A DNA stretch of 64,000 nucleotides from [Streptosporangium] indianense (GTDB lineage Bacteria > Actinomycetota > Actinomycetes > Streptomycetales > Streptomycetaceae), in NCBI RefSeq assembly GCF_021474405.1, contig NZ_JAKEIO010000023.1, positions 1-64,000 on the forward strand, written 5' to 3'. How positions within the stretch are numbered: the first letter of the stretch is position 1; each line of letters begins with the position of its first letter. The position numbers and the translations under genes are program-made. Under the pieces are notes generated by a model. That model ran no database searches and was not told where the DNA came from. It saw nothing but the letters and a program-made list of their open reading frames with translations. Shown here one piece after another: positions 49,964 through 59,806 of the stretch.

Positions 49964-52599
49964 GCCGCCTGCGCTCCCTTCACGTCCTCGGCCTGGTCAT
50001 AGGTGACCACCAGCTCTCCGGCCTGGGCGTCGACACGGACCGTGGCGCCGTCCTGTACGTCGCCGCGCAGCAGGGCGCGTCCGACCAGCGTCTCGACCTC
50101 GTGGGAGATGTAACGCCGCAGCGGCCGGGCCCCGTACACCGGGTCGTACCCCTGATGGGCGATCAGTTCCCGGGCCGCCTCGGTGAGTTCCACGGTGATG
50201 CGACGCTCGGCGAGGCGGCGGCGCAGTTCGTCGAACTGCAGCTCCACGATCCGCTCGATCTGCCGCTCGCCGAGCGGCTTGAACAGCACGATGTCGTCGA
50301 CGCGGTTGAGGAACTCCGGGCGGAAGTGCCCGCGCAGCTCGCCCATCACCAGGGCGCGGGCGTCCGGCTTGATCTCGCCCTCGGCGGTGGCGCCGTCGAG
50401 GAGGTGCTCGGAGCCGATGTTGGACGTCATGATGATCACGGTGTTGCGGAAGTCGACGGTGCGGCCCTGGGCGTCGGTGATGCGGCCGTCGTCGAGGATC
50501 TGCAACAGGGTGTTGAAGACATCGGTGTGCGCCTTCTCGATCTCGTCGAACAGCACGACCGAGTACGGCTTGCGGCGTACGGCTTCGGTGAGCTGTCCGC
50601 CTTCCTCGTAGCCGACGTATCCGGGCGGTGCGCCCATGAGCCGGCTGACGGTGTGCCGCTCCTGGTACTCGCTCATGTCGAGGCGGACCATGTTCTCCTC
50701 GGAGTCGAACAGTGCCGCCGCGAGGGTCTTGGCCAGCTCGGTCTTCCCGACGCCGGTCGGGCCGAGGAAGATGAACGAGCCGATGGGGCGCCGCGGGTCC
50801 CGGATGCCGGAACGGGCGCGGATGATGGCGTCGGCGACGAGCTTGACGGCCTCGTCCTGGCCGATGACGCGCTCGCGCAGGATCTCGTCGAGGCGCAGCA
50901 GCTTCTCGCGTTCGCCCTCCTGGAGGCGGGCGACGGGAACGCCGGTCCAGGCGGCGACGATCTCGGCGATCTCCTCCTCGGTGACGACCTCGCGCAGCAG
51001 CCGGTTCTGCCCCTGCTTGGCGGCCAGTTGCTCCTCCTCGGCCTTCAGCCGGCGCTCCAGGTCCTGGAGACGGCCGTAGCGGAGTTCGGCGGCGCGGTTG
51101 AGGTCGTAGGCGCGTTCTGCCTCCTCCGCCTCGTGGCGTACCTGCTCCAGTTCCTGGCGCAGTTCCTGCACGCGGCGGATCGCCTGCCGTTCGGCCTCCC
51201 ACTGGGCGTGCTTGGCGTCGGCTTCGGCACGCAAGTCCGCGAGTTCCCTGCGCAGTTCCTCGAGGCGGGTCTTGCTCGCGGGGTCGGTCTCCTTGGAGAG
51301 GGCGGCCTCCTCGATCTCCAGGCGGGTGACGCGGCGGGTGATCTCGTCGAGTTCGGCGGGCATCGAGTCGATCTCGGTACGCAGCCGGGCGCAGGCTTCG
51401 TCGACGAGGTCGATGGCCTTGTCGGGCAGGAACCGATCGGTGATGTAGCGGTGGCTGAGGGTGGCCGCGGAGACCAGTGCGGTGTCCTGGATCTTCACGC
51501 CGTGGAAGATCTCCAGGCGTTCGCGCAGTCCGCGCAGGATGGAGATGGTGTCCTCCACGCTCGGTTCGTCGACCAGGACCTGCTGGAAGCGGCGTTCGAG
51601 GGCGGCGTCCTTCTCGATGTGCTTGCGGTACTCGTCGAGGGTGGTGGCGCCGATCATGTGGAGTTCGCCGCGGGCGAGCATCGGCTTGAGCATGTTGCCC
51701 GCGTCCATGGCTCCTTCGGCGGCGCCCGCGCCGACGACGGTGTGGAGTTCGTCGACGAAGAGCAGGATGCGCCCCTGGGCTGCCTTCACCTCGGACAGCA
51801 CGGCCTTGAGGCGTTCCTCGAACTCGCCGCGGTACTTGGCTCCGGCGACCAGGGACCCCATGTCGAGAGCGAACACGGTCTTGTCGCGCAGTCCTTCGGG
51901 CACGTCGCCGCGGACGATGCGCTGGGCGAGGCCCTCGACGATGGCGGTCTTGCCGACACCGGGGTCGCCGATGAGGACGGGGTTGTTCTTGGTCTTGCGG
52001 CTGAGGATCTGGGTGACGCGGCGGATCTCGGCGTCCCGGCCGATGACCGGGTCCAGCTTGCCGTCCCTGGCCTCGGCGACCAGGTCGCGGCCGTACTTCT
52101 CCAGAGCCTCATAGGCCACTTCGGGGTTGGCGGAGGTGACCCGCTGGTTGCCGCGGATCTGGGTCAGCGCGCTCAGGAACGAGTCCCGGGTGATGCCGTG
52201 CTCCTTGAGCAGGCGTCCTGCGGCGGTCGCCGAGCCCTCCTCGGCCAGGGCGAGCAGAAGGTGCTCCACGGACACGTACTCGTCCTTGAGGCGTTTGGCC
52301 TCCCGCTCGGCCGCGTCCAGCAGCCGGGACAGGCGCTGGGTGACGAACACCTGCCCCGGCGCCGCGCCCGGGCCGGTCACCTTGGGCCGGCGGGAAAGCT
52401 CCTCCCGCACAGCCGCACGGAGTGCCTCGGGCTCCCTGCCCGCCTGTTGCAGCAGCCGCGGGATCAGGCCGTCCTCCTGGTCGAGGAGCGCGAGCAGCAG
52501 ATGCTCACCGTCGACCTCGGTCTGGCCCATGCGGACGGCGGCGGTCTGCGCCTCCTGGAGGGCTTCCTGTGACTTCTGGGTGAGACGGTTCATGTCCAT
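49960..52599 (-). CDS. clpB: ATP-dependent chaperone ClpB
   Basis: An 879-residue Hsp100 disaggregase: Clp-N repeats (about 5-150), AAA1 with Walker [15 protein letters not shown], the coiled-coil middle domain (about 405-525, [25 protein letters not shown]) that distinguishes ClpB from ClpA/C, and AAA2 with [15 protein letters not shown] and a C-terminal D2-small domain. It works with DnaK/CbpA/GrpE encoded just upstream. Start at 52597-52599 (a second ATG lies at 52593). The CbpM stop overlaps its first codons. Likely a second, stress-specific clpB beside a housekeeping copy elsewhere; that is inference. Confidence 0.96.
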   Translation of the reverse strand: MDMNRLTQKSQEALQEAQTAAVRMGQTEVDGEHLLLALLDQEDGLIPRLLQQAGREPEALRAAVREELSRRPKVTGPGAAPGQVFVTQRLSRLLDAAEREAKRLKDEYVSVEHLLLALAEEGSATAAGRLLKEHGITRDSFLSALTQIRGNQRVTSANPEVAYEALEKYGRDLVAEARDGKLDPVIGRDAEIRRVTQILSRKTKNNPVLIGDPGVGKTAIVEGLAQRIVRGDVPEGLRDKTVFALDMGSLVAGAKYRGEFEERLKAVLSEVKAAQGRILLFVDELHTVVGAGAAEGAMDAGNMLKPMLARGELHMIGATTLDEYRKHIEKDAALERRFQQVLVDEPSVEDTISILRGLRERLEIFHGVKIQDTALVSAATLSHRYITDRFLPDKAIDLVDEACARLRTEIDSMPAELDEITRRVTRLEIEEAALSKETDPASKTRLEELRRELADLRAEADAKHAQWEAERQAIRRVQELRQELEQVRHEAEEAERAYDLNRAAELRYGRLQDLERRLKAEEEQLAAKQGQNRLLREVVTEEEIAEIVAAWTGVPVARLQEGEREKLLRLDEILRERVIGQDEAVKLVADAIIRARSGIRDPRRPIGSFIFLGPTGVGKTELAKTLAAALFDSEENMVRLDMSEYQERHTVSRLMGAPPGYVGYEEGGQLTEAVRRKPYSVVLFDEIEKAHTDVFNTLLQILDDGRITDAQGRTVDFRNTVIIMTSNIGSEHLLDGATAEGEIKPDARALVMGELRGHFRPEFLNRVDDIVLFKPLGERQIERIVELQFDELRRRLAERRITVELTEAARELIAHQGYDPVYGARPLRRYISHEVETLVGRALLRGDVQDGATVRVDAQAGELVVTYDQAEDVKGAQAA

Positions 52600-52997
52600 G
52601 GCGGTATGTCACTCCTCGTACCGGCGCGGCGCAGTGCGGCTTCGAGCAGGCTGATGCGGTCCAGCAGGTCGAGCACCAGACCGATGGATGCGTAGTTGAG
52701 ACAGAGACCGGAGCGCAGCCGCTGAACGCGGGCGAGGACCGCCGGGGCCGCGGAGTCGAACACCAGGCGCCCCGCGGCGTCGCGCTCGGCGTCGACCAGG
52801 CCCAGGGCGACGAACCGGCGGACCAGGTCGGGATGGACGCCGGCGCGGCGGGCCACGGTGTCCAGGGAAAGCCTGGGCACGGGGACGAGCGCGTACCGCA
52901 CGGCCGTGGCGCCTGCGCTCGTCCGTACGGGACGCCCGCCCGCGTCGGCCCGGGTGGTCCGGCCGTCGGTGGCTGCCCATGAGGGTCGGTCGCTCAT
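52590..52997 (-). CDS. cbpM: CbpM/MerR-type chaperone modulator (HspR-like)
   Basis: A 135-residue protein with a MerR_2/CbpM domain: [73 protein letters not shown]. CbpM proteins bind and modulate the DnaJ-like CbpA; the related HspR represses chaperone operons. The position directly after cbpA favours a modulator, while autoregulatory DNA binding remains possible. No HAIR-type repeat was seen near dnaK. Start: ATG at 52995-52997, overlapping the cbpA stop, with GGAGG upstream. Confidence 0.85.
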   Translation of the reverse strand: MSDRPSWAATDGRTTRADAGGRPVRTSAGATAVRYALVPVPRLSLDTVARRAGVHPDLVRRFVALGLVDAERDAAGRLVFDSAAPAVLARVQRLRSGLCLNYASIGLVLDLLDRISLLEAALRRAGTRSDIPPWT

Positions 52998-53950
52998 CAC
53001 GTCCTCCTGGGGTCGTACGAAGAGGTGGCGGCGAGCTCCTCGAACAGCTCGCGCTCCCGGTCGCTGAGCTTGGGCGGCACCATGACGCGGAGTTCGGCGT
53101 AGAGGTTGCCGTCGGCACCGCGCGGGTTCGGCATGCCCTCGCCGCGCAGCCGCAGCCGCCGGCCACTGGACGAGCCCGCGGGCACCGCGACCTTGGCCGT
53201 GCCGCCGCCCGGGGTGGGCACCGGAACCGTCGCACCCAGCGCGGCCTCCCAGGGGGTGACCGGAAGCTGCGTGTACACGTCCCGGCCGTCCAGCCGGAAG
53301 CGAGGGTGCGGCTGGATGCGCACTCGCAGATACAGATCCCCTGCGGCGGCGTCACCACTGCCCCGTCCGCCCTCGCCCGCCAGTCGGATGCGCTGCCCAT
53401 CGGTGACGCCGGGCGGTACGTCGACCTCGTACCGTCGCGGCTGCCCGGTGGGGCCGGCGAGCGTGACGGTGCGCCGGCCTCCCTTGTACGCCTCTTCGAC
53501 GGTGAGCGGCAGCTCGGCCTCCTGGTCGGCCCCCGGTACCCCGCCGGGGGCGCCGCCTGCTCCGAAGAGCGAGCCGAACAGGTCCTCGATGTCGATGCCC
53601 TCCCCCGCGAAGTCGTCGCCGAAGCCGGTGTACCGGACACGGGGGCCGCCCGCACCAGCGGTCCTGCGAGCGCGGAAGCCGCCGCCGGGTCCGGCGCCGG
53701 CACCGACCCGCTCCTCCCAGTCCTCGGGGACCTTCCGGAAGTCCTCGCCGAAGCGGTCGTAACGGGCCCGGGTCTTGGGGTCCGACAGGGCGCTGTACGC
53801 CTCGTTGAGGTCCTTGAAGCGTTCCTCCGCTCCCGGGTCCTTGTTGACGTCGGGGTGATACCTGCGGGCGAGTTTGCGATAGGCCTGCTGGATCTCGTCC
53901 TGGCTCGCGGTCCGTGACACGCCCAGCGTGTCGTAGAAGTCCTGTGCCAT
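52997..53950 (-). CDS. cbpA: DnaJ-family co-chaperone, CbpA type
   Basis: A 317-residue type II J-protein: J-domain 1-70 with YHPDVNKD (HPD), a Gly-rich linker, then two CTD substrate-binding domains (AELPLTVEEAYKGGRRTV, QPHPRFRLDGRDVYTQLPVTPWEAALGA). The cysteine-rich zinc repeats (CxxCxGxG) of DnaJ are absent, so it is CbpA-like, in keeping with the downstream cbpM. Start: ATG at 53948-53950 with GGGAGTGACC upstream; grpE ends 6 bp before. Confidence 0.94.
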   Translation of the reverse strand: MAQDFYDTLGVSRTASQDEIQQAYRKLARRYHPDVNKDPGAEERFKDLNEAYSALSDPKTRARYDRFGEDFRKVPEDWEERVGAGAGPGGGFRARRTAGAGGPRVRYTGFGDDFAGEGIDIEDLFGSLFGAGGAPGGVPGADQEAELPLTVEEAYKGGRRTVTLAGPTGQPRRYEVDVPPGVTDGQRIRLAGEGGRGSGDAAAGDLYLRVRIQPHPRFRLDGRDVYTQLPVTPWEAALGATVPVPTPGGGTAKVAVPAGSSSGRRLRLRGEGMPNPRGADGNLYAELRVMVPPKLSDRERELFEELAATSSYDPRRT

Positions 53951-53956
53951 GACCGG

Positions 53957-54574
53957 TCACTCCCGCTTCGCGACCGTCACGGCGGCGGGCCTGAGCTGGC
54001 GTTCGCTGTCTCCGTAGCCCGGCCGCAGCACCTGGACGACCGTGCCCGGTGGGGCGTCGGGGTCCTGGACCACGCCGACCACCTCGTGCCGGGCCGGGTC
54101 GAAGACGACCCCGGTCTCCGCGTACCGCGGGTAGCCGAGCAGTTCGAGGACGTTCACCCCCTGGTCGCGGACCGCCCGGACGCCCTCCACGATCGCGCCG
54201 GGGTCGGAGCCCGCATGAGTCAGGGCGAGTTCGAGGTTGTCCAGGACGGGCAGGAAGGCGGCGGCCGTACGGGACCGTTCGGCCGTCCGCTCCCGCTCCA
54301 GTTCCCTGGTGTGACGCTTGCGGAGATTGTCGAGGTCGGCGAGCGCGCGCCGCCAGCGGTCCTCGAGTTCCTTGAGCTCGGCCGTGTGCTGGTCCTCGGA
54401 CGGTGCGGGGCCGCCGGCCGCGTCGGGGCCAAGTTGCTCGTCCGCATCAGGCCCCTGCCCGGTCGGCGGGCCCGAGCGCGGAAGATCCCCGCGGGGAGGG
54501 CGTGCGGCGCCCTCCGGAGCCGGGTCGGCCGGGTCCGGCACGGCCTGGTCGGATTCCCTGGGGTGGATCGGCAT
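53957..54574 (-). CDS. grpE: Nucleotide exchange factor GrpE
   Basis: A 205-residue GrpE: disordered Pro/Asp-rich N-terminus (1-60), long coiled coil (ELKELEDRWRRALADLDNLRKRHTRELERER), four-helix region (LPVLDNLELALTHAGSDPGAIVEGVR), and the beta domain (FDPARHEVVGVVQDPDAPPGTVVQVLRPGY). Exchanges ADP on DnaK. Start: ATG at 54572-54574 with GAGGAACC upstream, 9 bp after the dnaK stop. Same transcript as dnaK and cbpA. Confidence 0.95.
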   Translation of the reverse strand: MPIHPRESDQAVPDPADPAPEGAARPPRGDLPRSGPPTGQGPDADEQLGPDAAGGPAPSEDQHTAELKELEDRWRRALADLDNLRKRHTRELERERTAERSRTAAAFLPVLDNLELALTHAGSDPGAIVEGVRAVRDQGVNVLELLGYPRYAETGVVFDPARHEVVGVVQDPDAPPGTVVQVLRPGYGDSERQLRPAAVTVAKRE

Positions 54575-54583
54575 GACGGTTCC

Positions 54584-56494
54584 TCAGCCCTTGTCGAACT
54601 CGGCATCGATGACGTCGTCGTCACCGCCACCGCCGCTCGTCCCGCCGTCGGTCGCGCCGCCCCCGGTGGTGTCCTGACCGGGACCGCCCGTGGCGGCGGC
54701 GCCCTGATGGGCCGCCAGCCCTGCCAGCACCTGCTGGAGTTCGGAGGTCAGGGGACGCACCCGCTCCACGCCTGCCTCCTCCTTGACCGCCGCCCGGGCG
54801 TCCGACACCAGCATCTCGGCGCGTGCCTTCTCGTGCGCGGGTGCGGCGTCGCCCAGCTCGGCGAGGAGCTTGTCGACCTGGTACGCGACAGCGTCGAGCT
54901 CGTTGCGGGCGTCGACGGCCTCACGCAGGGCCTGGTCCTCGCCCTGGTTGCGCTCGGCCTCCTGGACCATGCGTTCGACCTCGCCGCGGTCGAGGTTGGA
55001 GCTCTCGGTGATGGTGATGCCCTGTTCCTTGCCGGTGTCCTGGTCGCGGGCCTTGACGTTGAGAATGCCGTTGGCGTCGACGTCGAAGGTGACCTCGATC
55101 TGAGGTTCGCCGCGCGGCGCCGGGCGGATGTCGGTGAGCTGGAAGCGGCCGAGCACCCGGTTGTCGGCGGCCCGTTCGCGCTCGCCCTGGAGGACGACGA
55201 TGTCGACGGCGGGCTGGTTGTCCTCGGCGGTGGAGAAGGTCTCGGTGCGGCGCACGGGGATGGTGGTGTTCCGCTCGATGATCTTCGTCATGACGCCGCC
55301 GCGTGTCTCGACACCCAGGGACAGGGGCGTGACGTCGAGCAGCAGGACGTCCTTGACCTCGCCCTTGAGCACCCCGGCCTGGATCGCGGCACCCAGGGCC
55401 ACGACCTCGTCGGGGTTGACACTCATGTTGGGTTCCTTGCCGCCGGTCAGCCGGCGCACGAGGGCCTGGACGGCGGGGATGCGGGTGGAACCGCCGACGA
55501 GGATGACCTCGTCGATGTCGCTCTCGCCGACCTTGGCGTCGGCCATGGCCTGCTTGACCGGTTCCAGGCACCGCTCCACCAGATCGCTGGTGATCTGCTC
55601 GAACGTGGACCGCATGACCGAGTCGGTCAGATGCTTGGGCCCCGAGGCATCGGCCGTGATGAACGGCAGGCTGACCTGCGTCTGCGTCACGGAGCTCAGC
55701 TCGGTCTTGGCCTTCTCCGCCGCCTCGAACAGGCGTTGCAGGGCCTGCGGGTCCTTGCGCAGGTCGATGCCGTTCTCCTTCTGGAAGTCGTCCGCGAGGT
55801 GATCCACCAGACGCCGGTCGAAGTCGTCACCGCCCAGGTGACTGTCGCCCGCCGTCGAACGCACCTCCACCACGCCGTCGCCGACGTCGAGGATGCTCAC
55901 GTCGAAGGTGCCGCCGCCCAGGTCGAAGACGAGGACGGTCTCGTGCTGCTTCTTGTCCATGCCGTACGCGAGAGCGGCCGCGGTCGGCTCGTTGATGATC
56001 CGCAGCACCTCCAGTCCCGCGATCCGCCCGGCGTCCTTGGTGGCGGTTCGCTGGGCGTCGTTGAAGTAGGCGGGCACGGTGATGACCGCCTCCGTGACCC
56101 GTTCCCCGAGTTGCTTGGAGGCGTCGTCGGCGAGTTTGCGCAGTACCTGGGCGCTGATCTCCTCGGGCGCGTAGAGCTTGTCGCGCACCTTGAAGCGGGC
56201 GACGCCGCCCGGACCCTCGACGACGTCGTACGCCACCGCCCTGGCCTCGTCCGAGATCTCGTCGAAGTGCCGGCCGATGAACCGCTTCGCCGAGTAGATG
56301 GTGCCCTTGGGGTTGAGGATCGCCTGGCGCCGGGCCAGCTGGCCCACCAGCCGTTCCCCGGTGTCGGTGAAGGCCACCACGGACGGTGTCGTACGGTTGC
56401 CTTCGCTGTTGGGCACGACGGAGGGTTCGCCGCCCTCCCACACGGCGATCACCGAGTTCGTGGTGCCCAGGTCGATGCCCACTGCCTTGGCCAT
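54584..56494 (-). CDS. dnaK: Molecular chaperone DnaK
   Basis: A 636-residue Hsp70. ATPase domain 1-380 with [38 protein letters not shown] and [15 protein letters not shown]; linker [12 protein letters not shown]; substrate-binding beta domain; helical lid; and a Gly/Thr-rich tail ending in acidic EFDKG. Start: ATG at 56492-56494 with GGGAGGAGC upstream. First gene of a nine-gene minus-strand run (dnaK to hsp20). Its arrangement with cbpA-cbpM-clpB suggests an accessory stress set, not the core dnaK-grpE-dnaJ-hspR operon. Confidence 0.97.
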   Translation of the reverse strand: MAKAVGIDLGTTNSVIAVWEGGEPSVVPNSEGNRTTPSVVAFTDTGERLVGQLARRQAILNPKGTIYSAKRFIGRHFDEISDEARAVAYDVVEGPGGVARFKVRDKLYAPEEISAQVLRKLADDASKQLGERVTEAVITVPAYFNDAQRTATKDAGRIAGLEVLRIINEPTAAALAYGMDKKQHETVLVFDLGGGTFDVSILDVGDGVVEVRSTAGDSHLGGDDFDRRLVDHLADDFQKENGIDLRKDPQALQRLFEAAEKAKTELSSVTQTQVSLPFITADASGPKHLTDSVMRSTFEQITSDLVERCLEPVKQAMADAKVGESDIDEVILVGGSTRIPAVQALVRRLTGGKEPNMSVNPDEVVALGAAIQAGVLKGEVKDVLLLDVTPLSLGVETRGGVMTKIIERNTTIPVRRTETFSTAEDNQPAVDIVVLQGERERAADNRVLGRFQLTDIRPAPRGEPQIEVTFDVDANGILNVKARDQDTGKEQGITITESSNLDRGEVERMVQEAERNQGEDQALREAVDARNELDAVAYQVDKLLAELGDAAPAHEKARAEMLVSDARAAVKEEAGVERVRPLTSELQQVLAGLAAHQGAAATGGPGQDTTGGGATDGGTSGGGGDDDVIDAEFDKG

Positions 56495-56508
56495 GAGGAG
56501 CTCCTCCC

Positions 56509-56531
56509 GGTGCGGCGGCCTGCGCCGCACC
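56509..56531. repeat. Inverted repeat upstream of dnaK
   Basis: GGTGCGGCG-GCCTG-CGCCGCACC, a perfect 9-bp stem with 5-nt loop, 15 bp before the dnaK start and 16 bp beyond the stop of the preceding same-strand gene. It may terminate that gene or act as an operator/thermosensitive leader; it does not match CIRCE or HAIR as I know them. Confidence 0.6.
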
Positions 56532-56546
56532 TGCGGATCCGATCGT

Positions 56547-57035
56547 TCACGTAGGGGCGGTACGTCCGCCGACGCCGGTGGCCTGCAGCCCGCCGAGCAG
56601 CCGTACGGCCTCGTCGGCCACTGCTTCGTCCACGACGACGTCGTACCGGCTGGGCTGCATCGAGCGGACCGAGGCGAAGTCCCGGCGGCCGCCCTGCAGG
56701 GCGTACAGCAGCAGACCGAACAGCGCGCCCACGATCGCCCCGAAGATCAAGCCGTAGAGGGCGACGAGCAGGGCGGAGACGAGCGGGTCCACCCAGTCGA
56801 ACAAGCCGAAGAGCCAGCCGATCAGCGCACCGGGAAGGGCCCCGCTCGCCGCACCGTGCAGGGCGGCCCGGCCGTAGTCCATGCGTCCGACGACCTGCTC
56901 GACGAGGCGAACGTCCTGGCCGATGATGGCCACCCTCTCCACGGGAAATCCCTGGTCCGAGAGGTGGTCGACGGCGCGTTCGGCTTCCTGGTACGTCTCG
57001 TACGTGGCAACGGGCCTACGAGGCTGCTCGGTCAT
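56547..57035 (-). CDS. General stress protein 17M-like (YflT) with glycine-zipper membrane segment
   Basis: A 162-residue protein. Residues 1-60 match the general-stress 17M domain ([41 protein letters not shown]). About 65-115 are hydrophobic and glycine-rich ([49 protein letters not shown]), with helix-packing GxxxG spacing. The tail [19 protein letters not shown] forms a second small domain. Inner-membrane or membrane-associated; function unknown. Start: ATG at 57033-57035. It lies just upstream of dnaK on the same strand. Confidence 0.87.
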   Translation of the reverse strand: MTEQPRRPVATYETYQEAERAVDHLSDQGFPVERVAIIGQDVRLVEQVVGRMDYGRAALHGAASGALPGALIGWLFGLFDWVDPLVSALLVALYGLIFGAIVGALFGLLLYALQGGRRDFASVRSMQPSRYDVVVDEAVADEAVRLLGGLQATGVGGRTAPT

Positions 57036-57253
57036 CGCCCAGTCCTTCCTGCCGGCATGCACGGCGGCCCCCGGCATGCCCCAGACTCGCGAACCGGGGA
57101 GCTCTGCGCCTGCGCCCGGCAGGTCAAAGAACCACGGAGCCCGTCCCCCCGCGAGCACGAGGCGAAAACTCCGAAGACGTGGGGTGAGCCGGTCGCAGCG
57201 GGGTACGCGAACGCCGCCCACCACTCCGTGGGCTCGGAAAAGGGAGTGATCCC

Positions 57254-59035
57254 ATGGCCGGACGCTGGGCCCGTAACGTGCCCCGAGGCCGTCCCGGCCA
57301 GGAAGGCAGCCCTCCACGGAGCCGTCCGGGCAGCATCCAACGGCGTCGTGGCAAGGTTCCCGCCCACACCTTCCCGGCCCGGCCGCCCCGGCCTCCCCAC
57401 GAACTGCTGGCAGTCTTCCGCGCCCTGTTCGACACCCGGAACGAAAGCGAGATCCTGCGCCTGGCCATGGACCACGTGTCGGCCGTCGGCCCGTACCGAG
57501 CCGAGGCCGGATACCTCAGGGTGCACGGCCAGCTGGTCCCCAGACCGCAGGGCAGGCCGGACCCTGCGGCAGCCGTCGACCGGACGGTGCGAGAGCTGAC
57601 GGGGCGGGACGGCCCCGTGGCCGTTCCCGGCCGGTCACGGGGCCGGGCACTGGCCCTGCACGGGCCCGGTGGACTGCACGGCTACCTCGTCGTGACGTCT
57701 CGCTTCCGGCCCACCCGTGCCCAGCACTTCCTGCTCGCCGTACTGGTACGCCTCACCTCTGCGGCCCTGTCGGCCGCCGTCGCGCAGCGCCGCCAGCAGG
57801 AAGACGCGCTGGAGCTGCACCGACTGCGACGAGAACGAGCAACCCTCCAGCAGCGGCTGATCTCCCTTGTGGTCGAGGCGGGATATCAGCGGACCGTGCG
57901 CGACGCGCTCACCGAGGTCGCGGCCTCGGGCGGCGGCGAGGAGGCCATCACCAGCGCACTGCATGAGCTCACCGGATTTCCGGTGCTGGTGGAGGACCGC
58001 TTCGGCCGACTGCGGTCCTGGGCCGGTCCCGGCCGGCCCGACCCCTATCCGGAACCGGACCCCGCACGCCATGAGGAGATGCTCCAGGGGATCGCCCGGA
58101 GAAGCGGACCCGTGCGGATCAAGGACCGGCTCATCTCCGTGATACGCCCACGCGGTGAGGTCCTCGGAGTGCTGGCCCTGGTCGATCCCCGGGACGAGGC
58201 CGACGAGTACACCGTGTTCGCTCTGGAGCACGCCGCCACGTCACTCTCCCTCGAACTGTCCCACCTGCGCCATCTGGCGGGTGTGGAGCTGCGACTGCGC
58301 CGCGAACTGGTCGACGATCTTCTGGCGGGCGCGGACGAGGCGAGCGCCTACGCCCGGTCCGAGGCGTTCGGACACGACCTGCACCGCATCCAGTACGTGG
58401 TCGTCGTGCAGTGGAGGAGCCAGGTCTCCGACGACGCTTTCGCGCGGACCGTGGGCCGGGCGGCTTCGGCCGTGGGCATGCGGTCATTGGTGACTCGGCG
58501 TTCCGACCACGTGGTCCTGGTCGCCGAGGGCAGGCCCGACGACCACGCCTTGTACGAGGCGCTTGCCCGGGAGACCGGCACACCGGACGGGACGATCGGG
58601 GTGAGCGCCCGCTGCGACACCCCGGACGGTATCCCCGGCCGCTACCAGGAAGCCCTGCGGGCCCTGGAGGTACGCCGCCGGTCTCTCAGCCGGTACGGCA
58701 CGACGTTCTTCGACGATCTGGGCCTCTACCGCATCCTGGGACCTGGGAACGACTACCAGGAGCTGGAGGGGTTCGTTCGGGAATGGCTCGGACAGCTCGT
58801 CGACTACGACAGCCTGCACCGTGCGGCGCTCGTGGAGACTCTGTCCCGGTACTTCGACTGCGGCGGCAACTACGCCGAGACCGCCGAGTCCCTCACGATC
58901 CACCGCAGCACGCTTCGCTACCGGCTCCAGCGCATCCGCGAGATCAGCGGCCATGACCTCACGAACGTGGAGGACCGCCTCAACCTGCAGGTCGCGACCC
59001 GGGTGTGGAAGATCATGCTGGGCGGCCCCGGTTGA
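57254..59035 (+). CDS. PucR/CdaR-family transcriptional regulator with GAF-like sensor region
   Basis: A 593-residue regulator. The N-terminal half includes GAF-like segments (ELLAVFRALFDTRNESEILRLAMDHVSAVGPYRAEAGYLRVHG, and ISALHELTGFPVLVEDRFGRLRSWAGPG). The C-terminus is the PucR HTH_30 domain (DSLHRAALVETLSRYFDCGGNYAETAESLTIHRSTLRYRLQRIREISGHDL). Effector and targets unknown. Start: ATG at 57254 with GGAGTG upstream; the first 45 residues are basic and low complexity, so a start nearer residue 45 is possible. Divergent from the general-stress gene. Confidence 0.9.
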   Translation: MAGRWARNVPRGRPGQEGSPPRSRPGSIQRRRGKVPAHTFPARPPRPPHELLAVFRALFDTRNESEILRLAMDHVSAVGPYRAEAGYLRVHGQLVPRPQGRPDPAAAVDRTVRELTGRDGPVAVPGRSRGRALALHGPGGLHGYLVVTSRFRPTRAQHFLLAVLVRLTSAALSAAVAQRRQQEDALELHRLRRERATLQQRLISLVVEAGYQRTVRDALTEVAASGGGEEAITSALHELTGFPVLVEDRFGRLRSWAGPGRPDPYPEPDPARHEEMLQGIARRSGPVRIKDRLISVIRPRGEVLGVLALVDPRDEADEYTVFALEHAATSLSLELSHLRHLAGVELRLRRELVDDLLAGADEASAYARSEAFGHDLHRIQYVVVVQWRSQVSDDAFARTVGRAASAVGMRSLVTRRSDHVVLVAEGRPDDHALYEALARETGTPDGTIGVSARCDTPDGIPGRYQEALRALEVRRRSLSRYGTTFFDDLGLYRILGPGNDYQELEGFVREWLGQLVDYDSLHRAALVETLSRYFDCGGNYAETAESLTIHRSTLRYRLQRIREISGHDLTNVEDRLNLQVATRVWKIMLGGPG

Positions 59036-59139
59036 GGCGCCCACGCCCCGCAGGGCCGGCCGACTCCGCTGTCTGTCCCCATCGCCGTGGGAGCAAGCGT
59101 GCACCGCCTGCTCTCGCCGCGCGTCCAGGCCTGGCCCCT

Positions 59140-59176
59140 GGTTCAGCCGGGCATGGGCGGTTCAGCCGGGCATGGG
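59140..59176. repeat. 19-bp tandem duplication at the 3' end of the PfpI gene
   Basis: GGTTCAGCCGGGCATGGG occurs twice, at 59140-59157 and 59159-59176, one base apart. The second copy contains the last codons and stop of the DJ-1/PfpI gene (minus strand), so its C-terminal coding end has been copied just downstream. Confidence 0.8.
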
Positions 59177-59728
59177 ATGGTGCGCCCGGGCGAAGTGCTC
59201 CACGACGGCGGCGCAGAAGGCGGGCAGGTCGGCCGGGCCGCGGCTGGTGATCAGCTGTCCGTCGACGACCACCTCCTGGTCGGCGACGACCTCCGCGCCG
59301 GCGTTGCGCAGGTCGGTGCGGATGCTGGGCCAGGACGTCAGGCGTCGGCCGCGCACGGCGTCGGCTTCCGCCAGGGTCCACGGGCCGTGGCAGATCGATG
59401 CGACCGGTTTCCCGCTGGCCATGAAGTCCCGGACGAACTGCACCGCGTCGCGGTCCATGCGCAGCTGGTCGGGGTTCATGGTGCCGCCGGGCAGGAGCAG
59501 GGCCTGGTAGTCGTCGACGGAGGCGTCGGCGACCAGACGGTCCACGGGGAAGGTTCCCGCCGGGTTGAGGTCGAACTGGCGGGCCTGGATCTCGCCGTGA
59601 TGGAGCGAGAGGACCTCGGTCTTCGCCCCTGCGCCCAGCAACGCACCGCGCGGCTGGTCGAGTTCCACGCGTTCGACGCCGTCGGTTGCCAGGATTGCCA
59701 CCCGCATCCCCTGGAGTTCCTGTGTCAC
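59162..59728 (-). CDS. DJ-1/PfpI family protein (protease/deglycase-like)
   Basis: A 188-residue type 1 glutamine-amidotransferase-like protein of the PfpI group: VAILATDGVERVELDQPRGAL (conserved Glu), YQALLLPGGTMNPDQLR, nucleophile elbow VASICHGPWTLAEA with the catalytic Cys followed by His, and EVVVDGQLITSRGPADLPAFC. Members are described as chaperone/deglycases or proteases acting on damaged proteins. The start is a GTG at 59726-59728 with GGGAG upstream. Confidence 0.92.
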   Translation of the reverse strand: MTQELQGMRVAILATDGVERVELDQPRGALLGAGAKTEVLSLHHGEIQARQFDLNPAGTFPVDRLVADASVDDYQALLLPGGTMNPDQLRMDRDAVQFVRDFMASGKPVASICHGPWTLAEADAVRGRRLTSWPSIRTDLRNAGAEVVADQEVVVDGQLITSRGPADLPAFCAAVVEHFARAHHPMPG

Positions 59729-59806
59729 GGTACGGCTCCCTTCACGAGTCGCTGGTTGTACGAGGCGAGCGCGTCACGATCGGCGACCTGCGCCGGGGCG
59801 CGACTG

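Noticed and set aside
50101-52572. 823-codon plus-strand frame opposite clpB, and a similar frame opposite dnaK
   Set aside because: Antisense shadows of highly conserved chaperone genes; composition is explained by codon bias on the other strand.
56495-56546. HAIR or CIRCE heat-shock operator upstream of dnaK
   Set aside because: The inverted repeat present (GGTGCGGCG/CGCCGCACC) does not match CTTGAGT-N7-ACTCAAG or TTAGCACTC-N9-GAGTGCTAA; kept only as an unassigned repeat.
57270-57300. GAGGCCGTCCCGGCC inside the PucR gene as an operator
   Set aside because: It lies within coding sequence after the start, has an asymmetric centre, and no neighbouring gene belongs to the dormancy set.
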